Shown: positions 23,154 through 36,342, counted from the stretch's first letter. The stretch: 64,000 nucleotides of DNA from Heterostelium multicystogenum (GCA_003667245.1 RCNN01000131.1:1-64000), one strand, 5' to 3'. The notes: generated by a model from the letters alone, not told the origin. A program made the numbers and translations.

Positions 23154-24987
23154 TTAATTGTTGCAAGTGGAACCAGTGGCAGGTGGGAAGCATGAACATT
23201 CGAGGACATAACCATCTGTAGAGATGGTAGCAATACCATTGTAGCAATTACCTTGGACACCATATGCAACAGCCTATTGGATCAACCAATGTTAATTAGA
23301 TTTTTTGTGTAAAACCAATAATTCTAAAATACTTACATTTTGATTATTAGAATCCAAACAATTGGCACAGAATATATCTCATTGGAATGGATAAGATTTG
23401 CTGAAACATTGACAGAGTTAACATTAACAAACAAATCAGTATTGAATGTGTCATATTGGGCTCCTCCTTTGTTTCCATTTGAAATGAAAGTTCCACCAAC
23501 CAACTCAATTGGATAACCGCCTCCGAAAAACATTGCACCAGCTTTGACAGAAGCGATGTTAGAATTGAATACAGTACCATTCAAAACTAATGGTGGATTG
23601 AATTCACAGTACTATGTAAAGAAAACAAATTAGTTAAATGTTGCCTGAATATTAGTATATTTGTACATACAACTGCTCCTCCATAATTGGCAGAGTTATA
23701 GAAAAAGTTGGAGTTTGTAATAAAATTGTATCTACTTTGAGTTTTTAATATCAATTGCACCACCTTGATATGCAGTGTTGCCTATGAAAGTGGATCCTGA
23801 AACATAAAGCTCGCCATAAGATTGAATTGAACCAGAATCCATTTGAGCATTTCCATTCTTAAAGGTACAGTTAGTGACAGTCAAAGATAAATCTGAGGTA
23901 ATGGTAGCAGAACTGAATGCAGAGTTAGAGTCGAATACTGTATTAATGATATCTGAGTAGGAAGAATAGATTGCACCAGCGCTACCTATTCCCCAAACAC
24001 TATTATTAGTGAAAACACTATTCTTGATTGTAGATGAATCTCCACTGAAGTAGAGTGCTCCACCAATTCCATAATAGTCTGTGGCAAAGTTTGAAGTAAA
24101 AGAGGTATTAAGAATTCCCATATTTTGGTCTGCATAGACAGCTCCACCTTTGGTAACAGCTTGGTTTTCATTGAAAACAGCGTTGACAAGATTTAGATTG
24201 GGGCAGAGATGGCACCTCCGTATTGGGATGCTGAGTTTTGGATGAAACTTGAGTTATAGATATTGACTAATTTAGTACCTTCACTGACTGAGATGGCACC
24301 ACCATTTTCACCGGACTTACAATTGGAAAATGTTGAGTTGATTGCGTTAACATTCATACCATCAGAATATAAACATCCACCAGCACCACTAGAAACTCCA
24401 CCACTCAATGTCGAGTTTATAATTTCCAGATTTGGACTGAATCCAGCAGGATTTCTATAGGAAACAGAGATTATACCACCATTAGCAGCATTTCTTAATT
24501 CACTTTGGAATTGAATATTATTAAAAATAATGTTGGTTTGAGTTTGTAAGATAAGATTCAAGAATTGTCCCATGCATTTATAGAGGGAAAGATTTCCTCC
24601 TTCAAAAATATGGGTTTGAACATTCGGGAATTGGGTAACGGTTCCTGGACAATCATAGTTATTACCATCAGCCAAAATAAGAATTGTAGTAGAATAGGTA
24701 TTTGGATATTGAATCGGAACATTGGTTAAATAGCTAAGACAATCTGAAACATTTGAACAAATCCTAAAGAACAATTCTAAAAGTCAGTGGCATAATAATA
24801 AACTATCACTGTATTTGACTTACTCATATTTATTTTGAAAAGAAGTGCATCCTTGGGATGATGGATTTACTATACACACCAATGTTTCACTGCTGTCATA
24901 TTTTTCAGCAACTAATTGATAACTTGAATTTACTTTGCTTAAGTTTAATAAAACTATAAGAAATAAAAGTGAATATATAAATTTCAT
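23154..24987 (-). CDS. Secreted parallel beta-helix protein, frame-broken
   Basis: Exon 1 (24987-24824) encodes a signal peptide (MKFIYSLLFLIVLLNLSKVN). The intron 24823-24764 joins it in phase to a long repeat region. Repeats such as GGAISVSEGTKLVNIYNSSF, GGALYFSG, GGAIDIKNSK and GAMFFGGG follow the Chlamydia-Pmp-like GGA[IL]/FxxN pattern of right-handed beta-helices. Later introns are 23670-23613 and 23336-23274; the protein ends in a Cys-rich tail (YVLECSCFPPATGSTC) with TAA at 23156-23154. Frame changes are needed at about 24205 (in CCCC), about 23735 and about 23385. No transmembrane helix is seen, so it would be secreted if functional. The intact relative at 37793-39430 is membrane-anchored. 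Confidence 0.65.
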
Positions 24988-25557
24988 TATTATATTTTAT
25001 TTGTAGATTTGTTTATCTTTCTATATATTTATATGTAATGATATGTGTACAATTAATTAATTTATAGTTATTGTTTTAAAAGTCAATAATGTTATTTTTT
25101 TACGAAAATAAACGATCAGATTCTCTCAGAAAGAATGGAACCTGATTTTTTAAAAAAACAGTTCAATGGAACCATCTTAATTGATTTTTTGTAGAATCAA
25201 ACATTCCTAAACACCCACACTTATGATGTAATTGTTCAAGATTTTTTTAGATTTTTTTGGTATGGAATCAATGAAGAAATCTAAAAATATCTGTGATGCA
25301 TAATACCATCCTTTACACAATTTAAGTATAAGACGAAATAGAAATCTCTGCTGAGAATTCTAGAGAATGATATAAATCAATGGAAACTGAAACCTTGTTT
25401 TTTTTTGTTAATATTAGCAAAACAATGAAGTACTATTAATCTTCTGAAAACATCCAAAGATATTAAAAATGATTAATTACCTTAAACATTCAATGCTAAC
25501 CAGTTGACTTAAAGGTTGTTTCCATTATTCACAATAAAATATCTTTTATTTGTTCTT
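24988..25557. other. Intergenic spacer
   Basis: 570 bases between two minus-strand genes: promoter of the beta-helix gene on the left and 3' end of the E1 gene on the right. Contains T8-T10 runs and no reading frame. Confidence 0.4.
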
Positions 25558-28285
25558 TTAAAAGTTGAATGCGTCTTTCATTAACTTTGCGGCTTCTTGT
25601 TTATGAATTGATGAGATACCAATTGCGCTGGCACACAATGGTTCACGTCCTATATATTTGATTTGAGCGGTTGCGCTCCAACGTTGTTTGAAACGTGGCT
25701 CAACAAAACTCCAGGCACCAGCATTTTGTTGCTCTTCTTGACACCATGCAAAGTTCTTGGCGTTGGTGTAACGTTGAATTTCACGCTCAACTCCATCATA
25801 TGGGAATGGTGAGAGCTCTTCTAATCTTACAATAGCGGTCTTAGTGTCACCAATCTTCTTTCTCTCCTCCTGAAGGTCGTAGAAGATCTTTCCAGAGCAG
25901 AAAATGACACGCTCAATAGCAGAGGGGTTGGCGATGGTGTCTGGATCAGCCAAAACGGTCTGGAATCTAGTTCCTGGTGTCATTTCGTCAAAGGAAGAGA
26001 AGCAAGCTGGATGACGGAGCAAAACCTTTGGTCCAACAACAATGAGTGGTTTACGGAAGTTACGGAGCATCTGACGACGGATAGCGTGGAAGTAGTTGGC
26101 TGGGGTAGATGGGTTGATGACATACATGTTGGTTTCTTTGTTGATTTTTTCTGGATTGTTGACGTCGACTGCCTCTGTGTCGCATTGTTGGAGAAAACGT
26201 TCAATCTTGCAGGAGCTGTGCTCTGGACCAGCACCGTCGAAACCGTGTGGCAAGAGAAGGGTGATACCAGTTTGACGCAACCACTTGGATTCAGAGTTTG
26301 CGACGAACTGATCAATAGCAATTTGTGCACCGTTGAAGAAATCACCAAACTGTGCTTCCCAGATTGGGAGGGTCTTTGGTGACTCGAGGGAATAACCATA
26401 CTCGTATGCGAGAACGGCGAATTCAGAAAGATTCGAGTTGACAACTGAGAGCTTTCCTTGGAGTCCAGCGTTATTAAGTGGTTGGTATACACGATCGGTT
26501 GATTGTTCATAGAGTTCCCAATGACGTTGAGAGAAGGTACCACGTCCTACGTCTTGTCCAGAAATTCTGACATTGTAACCTTGGTGCATGAGTGAACCAA
26601 CAGCCATTGCTTCAGCAGTAGCCCAATCAGCCAATCCTTGCTTTGTCTTTTCTTGACGAGCGTTGGAGAAAGAACGAATGAGACGTTGGTGAACGGTAAA
26701 GTCGGATGGTACCTGAGTGGAGGCGTCTGCAATCTTCAACAAGATGTCCTTGTCCACACCGGTATCGAGTTGTGTGGTGGCAAGTTGAGTCGATTGTACG
26801 AATCCCTTCCATTGTCCTTCCAAGTGATCGGCTGGTGAATAGTTGAACTCAGTAACATTGGTCAATGCCAACTGATCTTCGAGTGCCTTTTGCTCAGCGG
26901 CAGTGAATTCAGCGAGTTGGTCAGCTGAGAAGATGTTGCTGGCAGCAAGCATCTTGGCGTAGAGTTGTGGGATCGATGTACGCTTACGAATGTTGTTGTA
27001 CATGGTTGGCTGGGTGAATGATGGTTCGTCGACTTCATTGTGACCATACTTACGCCAACCAATGAGATCGATAATGATGTCCTTCTTGAATTTGTTACGG
27101 TATTCGACGGCAAGACGACAAACACGGTCGACTGCCTCTGGATTTTGTGAGTTGACCAATATGATTGGGCAACCTACAAACTTACCAATATCTGAGGAGT
27201 AACGAGTGGAACGTCCATTCAATGGAATGGTAGTGAAACCAAGTTGGTTGTTGACGACAACGTGAACAGCACCACCAGCAGTAAATCCTGGGAGTTGTGA
27301 AAGGGAGAGGGTCTCGGTGACGACACCCTGACCAGCGAAAGCTGCATCACCATGAAGCATCAAGCAAAGCGAACGATCACGTGTTTGGTCGTTAGTGTAG
27401 AATTGTTTGGCACGTGTCTTACCGAGACAGACTGGATCGACAGCTTCCAAGTGAGATGGATTTTGCATCAATGAAACATGGACTTTTCCACCGTCGACCT
27501 TGACATCGGATGAAACACCAATGTGTGACAAAACATCACCAATTCCCTGAACACCTGGTGGCAATTCACTGTTACCCTTGACCTTCCAGAACAAATCCTT
27601 GGCTGGGTAGTTGCACATCTGAACCAACAAATTCAATCTTCCTCTGTGTGGCATTCCAATAACAACATTCTCGACTCCTTCCTTTGCGCACTCACTGAAA
27701 ATAGAATCACATGCAACCATCATACTTTCATTACCCTCCAAACCATAACTAAAATCGAAGCGAACATCCAAGTTAGTACGTATGCGAGAGAAGCAAACCC
27801 GAAGGCTGGCCATCTGTGTCTTCTTACCGCTTGGTAGTTGGGAATTTCTTTTGCATAAAATGGTCAAAGACTTCGGACTTGATCAGTTGCTTGAGAATGT
27901 TGACCTTTTGGGCGTCGGTGTGCTTGGTGTTTTGGATGCGCTCGTAGGTGTCGTACAACCACTGCTTTTCCTCCTCAGATTCGATGTGTTCGAATTGCAC
28001 AGTGGAGTCACCACAGTACACTCCGTTGAGATACTCAATGACACCGGAAAGTGGCTTTTCAGACTGCAACTGCTTCAATACGCTGGTGCCAGCGCTTGGC
28101 TTGAAAACATCGGACTCCTTCAATCCGTAGTGTTCCAAAGTCAAGAGTGGTGAAGACTTTCTCTCGAGTCTGGCAAGTGGATCAACAGTAGCCTTCAGAT
28201 GTCCATGCAAACGGAATCCATTTACCAAACGGACGACATCACTACGATGTGCTACTGAACTATAGAATCTACTTAAAGTCAACAT
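25558..28285 (-). CDS. 2-oxoacid dehydrogenase E1, DHTKD1/OGDH family
   Basis: A thiamine-diphosphate E1 subunit that decarboxylates 2-oxoadipate or 2-oxoglutarate in mitochondria. Exon 1 is 28285-27828 and exon 2 is 27748-25558, with a 79-base intron (GTAAGA...TTTTAG, perfect TACTAAC). Joined length is 882 residues. The start MLTLSRFYSSVAHRS looks like a mitochondrial presequence. Conserved blocks in order: GMPHRGRLNLL, GDVLSH, QNPSHLEAVDPV, LMLHGDAAFAGQGVV (ThDP/Mg site), VNNQLGFTT, YGHNEVDEP, SGQDVGRGTFSQRH, WEAQFGDFFNGAQ, LLPHGFDGAGPEHSS, RNFRKPLIV. Length below 900, NGVYCG near residue 85 and YGLEGNESMM instead of the OGDH-type FGLEG-E-LIP favour DHTKD1 (2-oxoadipate dehydrogenase, lysine catabolism) over OGDH. 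Codon use is C/G-ending, as for a well-expressed gene. Fully intact. Confidence 0.9.
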
Positions 28286-29086
28286 AATAACAGTACTATT
28301 TTAATAATAATAAAATAATAATAATAATACTACTATATGTATATAAATATATATATCTCTTCTAATTATAAACTATTACTATGTTACTATTTCTAAAACT
28401 TAAATAGTAATAAAGTCTTAGATTTAGTTTAGTTTAGTTAAGTTATATAATGAAATATATCTTAAAAATATAAAATCCACTCTTAAAAAATAGGTGTGTA
28501 AGGGTATCGTTTGGTAAGTTACTGATTGATTCAACAACAAAGTTAATAATATGATCAGCTGTGTGAACACCCTACCCTAAATTTCACCCCTTATTTTTAT
28601 TAAATTAAATTGAATTTTAATTATTTTGGAATAAAATTTTAAATTCTTTGATGGATATTTTTGCTTCTAAAGTGTTTTTAATTTTCCCACAAGATTTACT
28701 GCAGAAAGTACAATTGTTCTAGTGATGAAAATACAAATAAATCTGAAAAAGTAAAATATGTGTTATTAAAGTTTATTGTTGAGAGAAATCTTATAATAAT
28801 TATAATAGTTGACATTAGGAAACAAAGTGGACAATTTAAATGGCAATATTATTTACCATCACTGGTAGATAAAGTTTGATCATCTTTGTGGTGAATTCTC
28901 ATCCTTTGTCTGAAATAAAGTCAAAGTTGCTGTGATCTGTAAATTAATATTGATAGAGAATGAAAGTTACTCGACTTTGGTCCTTTTGATCAATGACAGA
29001 TTCTCATCATTATGTATTTCTTTTTATTAGTTGTATTAAGAATTTCTTTTTGCAAAATGGTGATATAAAATACCGATCGGTATTAA
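28286..29086. other. Intergenic spacer
   Basis: 800 bases holding the promoter of the E1 gene at its left side and the 3' end of family gene A at the right. AT-rich; contains an ATA-repeat tract near 28305-28330. No gene recognised. Confidence 0.4.
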
Positions 29087-30022
29087 TTACCAATACTCGT
29101 AACCATAATTGGGAAAGTTGGCTCTAGTTTGGTTTGTTGAAATAGAGAGAAAAGGAGAAATGTTACTATACCAAGAGGATTCCTGTTGGTGGTGATAGTT
29201 AGAATTGAAATTGGAATTAAAATAGTTGGAAAAAGTATTAGGATAAAGGTTGAGATTGCCAGGGGAATAGTTTTTAGATTGGAAATTCTCTTCTATAAAG
29301 GTATCTTGACAAGATGGATGGTAATAAGTTTTAACTTCTTTAGGCTTGGGCTTTGATAGTTTCAGGAGCTTGTAATTTGGTTGAACAGTATACTCTATAC
29401 ACTTGGCAAAAGGATTGGATAACCTTAAATTTTCTTGGATATAGTATTTTCGAATTACAATCCTTATCATATTTAAATTAGGGGTTGGTATGAAATAGGA
29501 GTTAACAGGTGCTGAGACTGCGTATTTAAAGTTATCTATTTTGCTTGGTCTGGATTTCTCTTTTGGAGAGGCTGGATACTCAATTTCAACTTGGAGTATA
29601 CGAGGTTCTTTGTTATCTCTTTTGTTTACTGTGAGATATGTGGTGGCAACATTGTTTTTAAATGGTGAATTTGAGTCACTCAATTTAAACTCTTTTAAGC
29701 TTCCAGTCTTTGAGTAGCTACTCTTTTTATATACTCTTTTCCATTTCTTTGTTTTGTTTCTTTCTTCCACGGAATTATAAAATAGGATTATTGCAATAAA
29801 ATTATCTTTTTCTAAATAAGTAAATGTTAGAATTATTTCAAAAGCATCCTGTTAATAATATAATCTACCAAAATTATCAATGGCTTCTTTTTCACTGGTA
29901 TAGACTTTAACATCTTGTTGAATGAGACCATCAAACTTGAATTGAAGATGGCTATGTACCCCTCCTTTTGAAATACAATCTAATAAATAGTTAGATTTAA
30001 TTTTAAAGTAAATGTCTTCCAT
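29087..30022 (-). CDS. Orphan dictyostelid family, member A
   Basis: Two exons: 30022-29869 (154 bases) and 29811-29087, intron 29868-29812, 292 residues. I do not recognise the family, but three more members lie in this window (33299-34194, 36343-37710, 39758-40718). Shared blocks: N-terminal Y-x-x-D-x-I-x-x-GG[VI]-x-SH-x-x-F; VKVYTSEKEAIDNF at the intron; FIAIILFYNS; KKW; SKTGSLKEF; EIEYPASPKE; and FIPTPNLNMIRIVIRKYYIQ. The first 190 residues form a compact, likely globular domain. The tail is Asn/Ser/Tyr-rich and disordered (SNYFNSNFNSNYHHQQ). No signal peptide or membrane helix, so cytosolic or nuclear. The exon lengths and phase of the first exon are identical in A, B and C, evidence for recent local duplication. 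Confidence 0.72.
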
Positions 30023-33000
30023 TATTATAAATTATGTGATACAATATTAAATATTCTAGTATTTTAGATATAATTTAAATCTAATGAGTTATAAATTTAA
30101 TTTGAGTTAATAAATGTTTAAAATTAATATATAATCTTGTATTCTATATTAGAAGCTGATGAGTTAAAGAATTAAATGATTGAAATTAAGTTTCTTTGAT
30201 TGTGATGAGTGCACTATTGTGAGAAGAAGGTGTATTTAACGATCCAATATTTTATTAATAATGAGGTATGTGAAAACTCAATGTAAATGATTAAGGAGTA
30301 ATGATTAATTAATTGATTGAGAGCTTTGAAATTAACATTTTATATTGCTGTGAGTGTTTGAAATGGTTTAGAGGATAAATTTAGAATCCAACTAAATAGG
30401 AAATAAGAATTTTGAATATAACAACAGCTAGGTCATCTCGAGATTGATGGGATACTGCGAGGGGTGAGTGGGGTTGATCATAAAAGGGAAAATAGCTTCA
30501 CTCACCATTTACAAAAGATATTAGTAAATATATTGTTAAGCAATGAGTAATAGAGAGTGCTATTATTATGTCTTAAGTTTCCTAAAACTCAATTATAATT
30601 GAGTTTTAGACAAAATTTGTTAACTATAGAAACGATACACCATTGATTTCCGAAGGAATTGAATGAAGTCACGATACAAATATTATATCAACAACAAAAA
30701 AACCAGTTTAATTAAACCATTTAATAAACCACAAATACAACTTAAACATCTAAAATGGTAACTTAATGATAATAAATCTTACATTAAATATTTCTAATAA
30801 TAACAATACATACTATTAATCAAACATTTTATGTATTTAATTCTATCCTATTCTCCAATACTCAACTTTCCTATCCTATCAAAAATGAATTATTTATTTG
30901 ATAAAAAATTAATATTATGTAAGGTAGGTAGATTATTTTTATTATTTTAATTAGTTGATGGTAGGTAAACGATTCTAGAGTTGAAACACCAACAAGCTTT
31001 GATTCACAAAAGGTGGATAAAATTCCTCCAAAAGTATACTTTTATGGAAACTTTCTATGGAAAAAAAATTAAAAAACAAAAGCAATAAAATGATTTTTAT
31101 TTTAGTGTGTTCGTACTTTACAAAGTTCACTTTTTTACCTGTTGATTTTTTTTTTTTGATTTAACATAGTGCAACTGTTCTGTCTATGGAATTTAGTTTA
31201 ATATTTTGGTTCTTTACTTCACCTGGTCTCTCAGAATGGGTAAGCTTCTCAAAGTGAGAATAGTGATTTTCACATGTACATCAAGATATATTTAATAACT
31301 TATTTGAATATATAATCATCTGAATAATCTATTACTTTAGAATATTTTTCTTTTGAATGAGATACAAACAAAATTGTGAAATTCTTTACCTAATATATTT
31401 ATTTAAATATCATACTTTAGAGGTTGAATTTGATTAATAGAATACAGGTTTTAAGCTGTTTTCAATGTTTCAAAGTCCACTTAAAATAAAATATAATTAA
31501 AGAAAAAGTATCATTGATCATTTATTTAATTGAAGAGTATTTATTGTGGATTATATTTAATGGATCATACCAATTTTCATTTACATTCAAGAATTGTCAC
31601 CAAGATAAATAAGAAACAAACTCAAACTTTGGATTCATTTGATTTTGATCAAGGAAATGCCAATCAATAGAATATATCATGTCTTGCAAGTGATATGCCA
31701 TTAGTTGAAAAATCAAACCTCAAATGTTCCTCCAGCTTAACAACCTCGTTGGTACAATCCATATATGAATGCTCAAAAACAGATAGAGTGATCTTTGGTC
31801 AATGTTTCGTTTAACATGATATCCTTATCAACTAACAAGATACTTTCATAGAGTTCATTGAATGGAATTGTTACATTGACAGTGTTAAAAAACTAAAGAA
31901 TTGTCCCTATTTCATTTTAATTTTTTTCTTTGTTACTTGCTTTTATTTATAACATTATTCTACCTACTTATTTTAATTGTAGTATTTATGTTTTTCAATC
32001 ATGTTATTAATCATGTCAACTCTTGGAAACCATTCTTCAGAAGAAAGATCTTGATACAGCAATCACTGAGATTAACAATGAAGATGCTGTGAAACTCAAC
32101 AATCTCGATAAAGAAAAAAGAATCATTTATATTTAGAAAAAGCTCCTAACTCTGTCTCAACCCTCCTCTTCGAGTAATCCCCCAACTGGTAAGTACTTCA
32201 CAAACCAAAATGCAATCAATTTCGCATTCAAACTAACAATTCTGTATCTTTCTTTTCATTTTCTTTCTCTTATTCCCCAAGCTCGTAAGTATAAAACATT
32301 TTGCAAGCAATGTAAATTTAATACTAACATTCATCTTATTCTCAAACAAAACCCATTTCTTTTTGACCTTAAGACAATGATCTAACCTCTTTTTTAAGTA
32401 AGCTACGTAATAATTCCCATGATCTCTAACAATAAGTTTTTTATGCAACTCAGGTCAGTGATTTCTTTGCAGCCCAGAGTCTTCTATCATGTATCTCAAA
32501 TTTCAAATCCTTCACCATCAAATAATCTTGAGGTAATATTACAACAACAACAGCAACAACAGCAACAGCAACAACAACAAGACATATCTACTGTTTGACC
32601 AGAATCATTTGAAGTTGTTGTTGTTGTTGTTGTCGTTGTTGTTGTCGTTGTTGTTTTCGTTGGAACTTAATAGTTACATCTCCTTCTTTTGATCTGGGAA
32701 CTTGTAATACACCTACAATGGGTAATTGACCCTCCAACTGCAGCAACAACAATAAGAACTATCTCAACAACAGCCTCAGATGCAAATTCAACAACCACAA
32801 CAGATACAAATTTAATAACAATTCCAACCTTATTTACAACAACCAATATACACCCCTGTTCAAATGAATATAAATCAACAGCACACAGAAGATTTTCTCG
32901 TTGGATGTGAAAGATATAATTGCCTTGGCTGGTCAGAACCTACACCACGTACTTTGTCTGCAAACAGAAATCAGTGCAAAAAATCTTCTTGTAGACATTC

Positions 33001-33298
33001 GAGGTCAAAACACCCAAATTCTCCTTCAAAACCAAATATTGATCATTAAAGTTGGAAAGATCGGCTTTTATTATTCTTTTGTGTCCATCTCCTCATTAGA
33101 AATTTTGTTAGGAATCAAACCATTTAGTAAAATCTATTCTTCAAACTCATGTTCCAAGAATAAAATCAATATGAAGTGTTTTTTTATTTAACTTTTTTAT
33201 AATCATTCATTTTAATTTAGAACTATAATGATTCAATATAATGATTCATAAATATTACAAGGATGTAGTGAATCGAAATCCGTCATAGTTTTCCCCCG
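30023..33298. other. Gene-poor region with degenerate coding relics
   Basis: No intact gene in 3.3 kb. On minus near 31880-31800 a block reads NELYESILLVDKDIMLNETL. On plus, 32045-32110 reads KKDLDTAITEINNEDAVKLN, then come a GTAAGT at 32189, Gln-coding CAA runs, and 32901-33050 reads DIIALAGQNLHHVLCLQTEI and SAKNLLVDIRG. These blocks are in different frames with stops between, which suggests one or two old pseudogenes of unknown family. The region also holds a patch of higher G+C near 30430-30480. Confidence 0.4.
32541..32655. repeat. Inverted CAA/CAG and GTT/GTC triplet tracts
   Basis: A CAACAACAG-type tract (32541-32580) faces a GTTGTTGTC-type tract (32614-32655) across 33 bases. The two arms are nearly complementary over about 40 bases and could fold into a long stem. 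The left arm looks like a poly-Gln coding stretch of the relic gene around it; the right arm would be the same kind of repeat in inverse orientation. Confidence 0.65.
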
Positions 33299-34194
33299 CT
33301 AGCCAAGCCACATAGAGTTACTGAGGAGATAATTGTGACAATTTTGGTAATTGTCAAAGATATCAACTTGGTTTCTAAAAACATTGGAAACCTTTGTTTG
33401 AAGGTTGTTAGACTGAGCTAGTAAGTTAATTTTAGGACATGTGTAAACTAATTGGTTGGTATCATTTGGTTGGTTAACATTTTCAACGGACCTTACAAGT
33501 TTTGGTCTAGTCTTTTGGTGTTTCTTTTTGTTTGAGTTTGGATTGGGGAATACTTTATATTGGATGTACTTAGGAAAATGTTTGACTATTCTCTTGTGGT
33601 TTTGGATATAGTTGTTTCTTATAACTATTCGGAGCAAGTCAAGATCAGGAGTGCCGATATAGTAAGACCCTTCACAAGTGGAGACATCATATTGAATTAA
33701 ATTAACCTTGCCAAGTTTAGTAGATTCTTTAGGTGAAGCAGGATATTCAATTTCATTTTGTAGTACTCGGGGTTTTGAAGGTCAGCCTTGGTGACGGTTA
33801 CATAGGAAAGTGCTATTTTTCCATTAAAAGGATTGTCACTATCATCTAGAATATATTGTTTGGAACTACCTGTTTTGGAAAAAGTAGTATCACCACATAT
33901 TCTATTCCATTTTTTTCTGTAGGTCTCGGTCTTGTTTACTCCTGTAGTGTAATATAATTACAAAAAAAGAATCTTTTCCTTTTTAAATAGTTATAGTTAG
34001 ATATTACTATCATATCAAAAGAATTATTATAAGTACTTACCAAAGTTATCAATGGCTTCCTTTTCATTAGTATAGACTTTTACGGATTCAATATTGTTAT
34101 TACCAAAATTGAATTGAAAATGGCTTTCTATTCCTCCTCTGGAAATGGCATTGAAGATATAGTTTACTTTGATTCTCAAAAGTATATCCTCCAT
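33299..34194 (-). pseudogene. Orphan family member B, two frame breaks
   Basis: A close relative of members A and C. Exon 1 (34194-34041, 154 bases) begins MEDILLRIKVNYIFNAISRG and ends with VYTNEKEAIDNFG. Intron 34040-33979 has GTAAGT...AAAG. Exon 2 continues DSFFVIILHYRSKQDRDLQK, then an A7 run near 33908-33918 puts the frame off by one; the next frame reads KKWNRICGDTTFSKTGSSKQ. A second break near 33785 leads to RVLQNEIEYPASPKE, and the last open block (to 33299) holds DLDLLRIVIRNNYIQ. With both breaks repaired on paper the protein would be of family length, so decay is recent or the breaks are sequence errors. Confidence 0.65.
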
Positions 34195-36342
34195 TTTTAA
34201 ATAATTATTTAGTACAAAGTAATTGAGTCCTATTTAAATGAATTGGAGAGATTCAACATATAAATTAATATTAATATATATCTAGAAATTAAATTATTAA
34301 GTTCACTCCTTACATTGGTATTCTATTTGTTTGGAGTACAGTATTGTTGATGACAATAGGTTATTTAATATATTGATTGGCAAACTTTTGATTCATCATA
34401 GAGGATGATCTCACTTACACAAAAGAGAAGGATCCAACACAACACATGTAATGAGTGTGTTGATGGTTGTTTTCAATAACCATAAACATCTTCATTTTAC
34501 ATGTGGTTGATTGGATTTTGAAATCTTTTGAATAGGTTATTAATAGATCCAATAAACATAAAGGAAATAAGATATAATTTTGGGGAAGAAAAGAACTAAA
34601 ATTAATTATGAAACTATACTTGGTAATTTTATATTTATTATACCAACATAATTTTAATCCTAGCCTATTTATAACTATACCAATGAGAGAATTGAATTTC
34701 ACAGAGGATGTGTACTTTTTTAAACCTCCGTTTTCTTTTGAATATGTTTTCTATTGTGGCACCAAAATAATACTAGATTATTATTAAAAAAAATTAAAAA
34801 AAAAATAAAGAACAATCTCAACAACAATACCAATACGTTATTTAGTTAAAGAAAGTCACCATGTAAGTCTACTTTTTAAGAAAACTTCAACAAAAAAATA
34901 AAAAGAATTGATTTTACCCATTTTTTGTGTTCGCCATACATCAGTAAATTACACCTGAACAGAATCTGTGTTCCACCCGAATAAACTTTATACAAATAAC
35001 ACTCTCAAAATATTACATTTATTTATTTAATTCAATTATTATTCCAATTTAATACTAATATTTCATCTTTATCATATATATATATATATTATATATAATT
35101 ATAAACTATTCAAAAAAATCAATTATGTAATACAAAATTATTAGGTTTGATCATTGATAGGGATAGATTATATCACAACTTTATAAAGACCTTATGAATA
35201 GAAATTCTTACCTACATTTTTTAAGTGGTTCTATGTGGTTGATTCATTGCACAAACAAATAAATATCAAATTTATGAGATTATCATTGTTCTTAAACAGA
35301 CACGACAGTTATTCAAATAATAAATATTATATCTATTTTTAAATTTCTAATTTTCATGTATTGTTATTCCCTATTGTTATTTGAATCTTTTTATTATAAT
35401 AAAACAGAGGATGAAATTGAGTATTCCATTTTAGTCACAGGGTACTTTAACTACCACATCTAAAAGATAATAATTTAGAAGTCATAGTATGGTTGTTTGA
35501 ATAAGAGATAGAGAAAAATAAAATTGAAATATCTTTATGAATAGCGCAATATTCAACCCAAAGCTTCCCTCTCCAAAAATGATCAATAAAAATGAAAATT
35601 AATTAAACAATCTTCAACTTTCGATTAATATAGCTGAAACTATTGATCAAATATTGGTAATATCTACTTTGGTCATCATCTCAACCACTATCATTTGATG
35701 ATCGGGTATCTGAGTTAATTAAAGTTTATAGTATCTCTATTTGTATGTAGTAGTGGTCAGTGGAATACATTTAAAAAAAGGTAACCATGTATATATATAT
35801 CTTCAAATTTCATTCGATGTTATCATCTTTATGGAACTAAACATTCAAGTTTCAAAAATCCCACTCTTCAAACAAACAGATAAAACGTTGTTATTACCGA
35901 GTAATCTTTTTCAGAGATGTGGTTTTGATTATGTGTGTGTGAAGTTAATGTTAGTTTTACATTCATTGTATGACTCACTCGATAACCATCACATGTGTAT
36001 GTATATATACATATATATATATCTATCCACAAAACTAGAGATGTTTTGTGGATCTCAAAATTACCAATACAATATATTAAGAGATGGAAATTAAATCTTT
36101 AAGTTCGATTTGTAAATCTTTGTTTATATGTATTAGATGATATCTATAATGTCAATATAAATAAATTGCCAAAAGAATCCAAGATAATATCAATGTATAA
36201 ATAGTTCCAATAGTTTTAGATTTCTAAGAAAAATATTTATGTATTATATTTTTGTGAGACTAAATTTATATGTATAATAAACTTTGTAATATAATGTTTA
36301 ATATATAAAAGTTGTCCATTTATTTGTGGTATCCTTTAAAAA
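34195..36342. other. Intergenic, divergent promoters of family B and D
   Basis: 2.1 kb of AT-rich DNA between diverging genes. It includes a (TA)n tract at 35077-35097 and another near 36005-36021. An open frame at 35741-36094 contains a short coding-like patch (KIPLFKQTDKTLLLPSNLFQ) preceded by a possible splice acceptor, but no gene can be built from it. Confidence 0.35.

Noticed and set aside
26011..26382. Plus-strand frames opposite the E1 gene (also 27782-28153)
   Set aside because: The minus-strand E1 enzyme explains the region; the GC-rich codons simply lack stops on the other strand.
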